Assembly (NCBI RefSeq): GCF_003014495.1
Contig: NZ_PYGC01000002.1
Span: 248,001 to 312,000, forward strand
Direction: 5' to 3'
Source of the DNA: Prolixibacter denitrificans
Lineage (GTDB): Bacteria; Bacteroidota; Bacteroidia; Bacteroidales; Prolixibacteraceae
Length of the DNA: 64,000 nucleotides
The position numbers were made by a program, and so were the translations under genes. Every line of letters begins with the position of its first letter. Position 1 is the stretch's first letter. This document shows positions 63,094-64,000 of the stretch, piece by piece. Under the pieces are notes generated by a model that saw nothing but the letters and a program-made list of their open reading frames with translations, had not been told where the DNA came from and did no database searches.

Positions 63094-63502
63094 AGTACCT
63101 TCTATCGGAGCGACGGTTGAAATCTCTGTTTCCACCATCCCGGTTAAAATCTCTGTTTCCACCCTCGCGACGGTAACCTCCTTCACGACGATATCCACCA
63201 CCGCCACCACGGTTGCCACCTCCACCACGGAAATCACGACGATCATCACGTCCGCCGCCTTCACGGGGTGCTGATTTCTTAACAACAATTGTGCTGCCCT
63301 GAAGCTCTGATTCGTTCAGTTCACTGATTGCTTCATAAGCTTCCGGTTCATTAGGCATTTCAACAAATCCATATCTTTTGGAGTTCCCGGTTTCCCGGTC
63401 GAAGATAATTTTGGCGTAAGCAACTTCGCCATAGTGTGCAAAAAGATTCTCAAGGTCTTCGCTTGTAGTCTCGGAGCTCAGCTTTGCTACAAAAATGTTC
63501 AT
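63092..63502 (-). CDS. RRM RNA-binding protein with glycine-rich tail
   Basis: A 136-residue protein. Residues 1-80 form one RNA-recognition motif: RNP2 is IFVAKL and RNP1 is KRYGFVEM. The tail (about 85-136) is rich in Gly, Arg and Asp with several GGG and YRREGG units, which gives a disordered RNA-binding segment. Such proteins in cyanobacteria and Bacteroidota are cold-responsive RNA chaperones. A minus-strand -7 box TACTTTTG lies at 63616-63623, so the mRNA leader would be about 108 bases, reminiscent of cold-shock mRNAs. Confidence 0.93.
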   Translation of the reverse strand: MNIFVAKLSSETTSEDLENLFAHYGEVAYAKIIFDRETGNSKRYGFVEMPNEPEAYEAISELNESELQGSTIVVKKSAPREGGGRDDRRDFRGGGGNRGGGGGYRREGGYRREGGNRDFNRDGGNRDFNRRSDRRY

Positions 63503-63615
63503 GATAAATAAAAATTATTAAATAATTAAAAGGGGTAATGAACGCGGTTAGAAGAGAGACAAGCAAAGCAAGTGTTTTTCAATCGGCTCACAGAACTTAT
63601 TTCTAATCTATAAGT

Positions 63616-63623
63616 CAAAAGTA
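63616..63623 (-). promoter_or_regulatory. -7 box of the RRM gene
   Basis: The minus-strand sequence TACTTTTG matches TAnnTTTG; a TTG lies 23 bp upstream (63647-63649). Confidence 0.4.
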
Positions 63624-63758
63624 ACCTAAAAATTTCAGATTGATACCAACCTTTGGTAAAGATTTTTTCAATTAAGTGTTAATTAACAAACCTATAGAAT
63701 AATTTTCAAATCAACTGGATACAAGGACAAGCTGCCGATAGGATCTGTCAATTTTCAT

Positions 63759-63766
63759 TACTTTTG
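63759..63766 (+). promoter_or_regulatory. -7 box immediately before dnaG
   Basis: TACTTTTG matches the consensus and ends only four bases before the dnaG ATG, so transcription from it would begin at or next to the start codon. Confidence 0.4.
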
Positions 63767-63770
63767 CTTC

Positions 63771-64000
63771 ATGATTGATCAGGGTACGATACAACGCATA
63801 CTGGACAGTTCCGAGATTGTGGATGTCGTTGGTGATTTTGTCACACTCAAACGGCGGGGAACCAATTTCATCGGTTTGTGCCCGTTCCATAACGAGAAGA
63901 CTCCTTCGTTTAATGTGTCGCCTTCCAAAGGAATTTATAAATGCTTTGGTTGCGGAAAAGGAGGAAGTGTTGTCAACTTTGTGATGGAGCATGAGCACCT
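63771..64000 (+). CDS. dnaG: DNA primase, N-terminus only
   Basis: The first 76 codons of DnaG, cut by the right edge. The CHC2 zinc finger is visible: GLCPFHNEKTPSF with Cys and His, then YKCFGCGKGGS with two Cys. The N-terminal segment IQRILDSSEIVDVVGDFVTL is typical. It makes RNA primers for DNA replication. Confidence 0.95.
   Translation, partial: MIDQGTIQRILDSSEIVDVVGDFVTLKRRGTNFIGLCPFHNEKTPSFNVSPSKGIYKCFGCGKGGSVVNFVMEHEH

Overview
The window is chromosomal DNA from a member of the Bacteroidota. The evidence is a SusC/SusD-type starch locus, type IX secretion (Por) C-terminal sorting domains, lipoproteins with acidic or lysine residues just after the lipid cysteine, DUF4296, DUF5020 and DUF6599 proteins, and repeated promoter motifs of the Bacteroidota form TAnnTTTG. 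Overall gene content resembles the order Marinilabiliales (Prolixibacteraceae-like), but that placement is inference. I see no insertion sequence, prophage, integrase or CRISPR array.

About 1-1603: a cut-off DUF6599 protein and a Tat-exported aldo/keto reductase with two ferredoxin-like Cys clusters. 1908-26374: a large starch/maltodextrin utilisation locus. A leftward operon (12166 to 1973) encodes a maltose-type MFS importer, beta-phosphoglucomutase, a GH65 maltose-type phosphorylase, a SusA-like GH13, a GH31 alpha-glucosidase and a GH13 lipoprotein. A LacI-type regulator sits between this operon and a rightward operon of SusC, SusD, SusE-like and SusF-like proteins, followed by two more GH13 amylases, one with a type IX sorting domain. 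Two identical 13-bp palindromic sites flank the regulator gene. The proposed pathway is surface binding and cleavage, SusC/D import, periplasmic trimming, inner-membrane uptake of maltose, phosphorolysis to beta-glucose-1-phosphate and conversion to glucose-6-phosphate.

26374-35405: metH and metF, separated by an opposite-strand cassette of three exported proteins, two of them tandem paralogues with a phage-fibre-like C-terminal domain. 35403-43521: a GNAT acetyltransferase, RNase R, a TetR regulator, a radical SAM enzyme, an amidohydrolase overlapping a DUF4296 lipoprotein, a candidate structured ncRNA and an MlaE/MlaF lipid transport pair. 43835-49604: mannose-1-phosphate guanylyltransferase, three tandem exported cyclophilins (the third fused to a degenerate trypsin-like domain), ispD and a DUF2461 protein. 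49784-54870: an outer-membrane DUF5020 protein with an NCS2 purine permease, tRNA-Val(GAC), and a sugar permease with ROK glucokinase.

54881-55198 is a gene-less stretch holding a degenerate repeat with an almost exact 21-bp period, the most unusual element here. 55231-64000: a TonB-dependent receptor, a YhbP-like flavoprotein, OsmC, riboflavin synthase, ComF, UbiX, a small porin, a Sir2 deacylase, a YkgJ-type cysteine cluster protein, an RRM RNA-binding protein and the start of dnaG.
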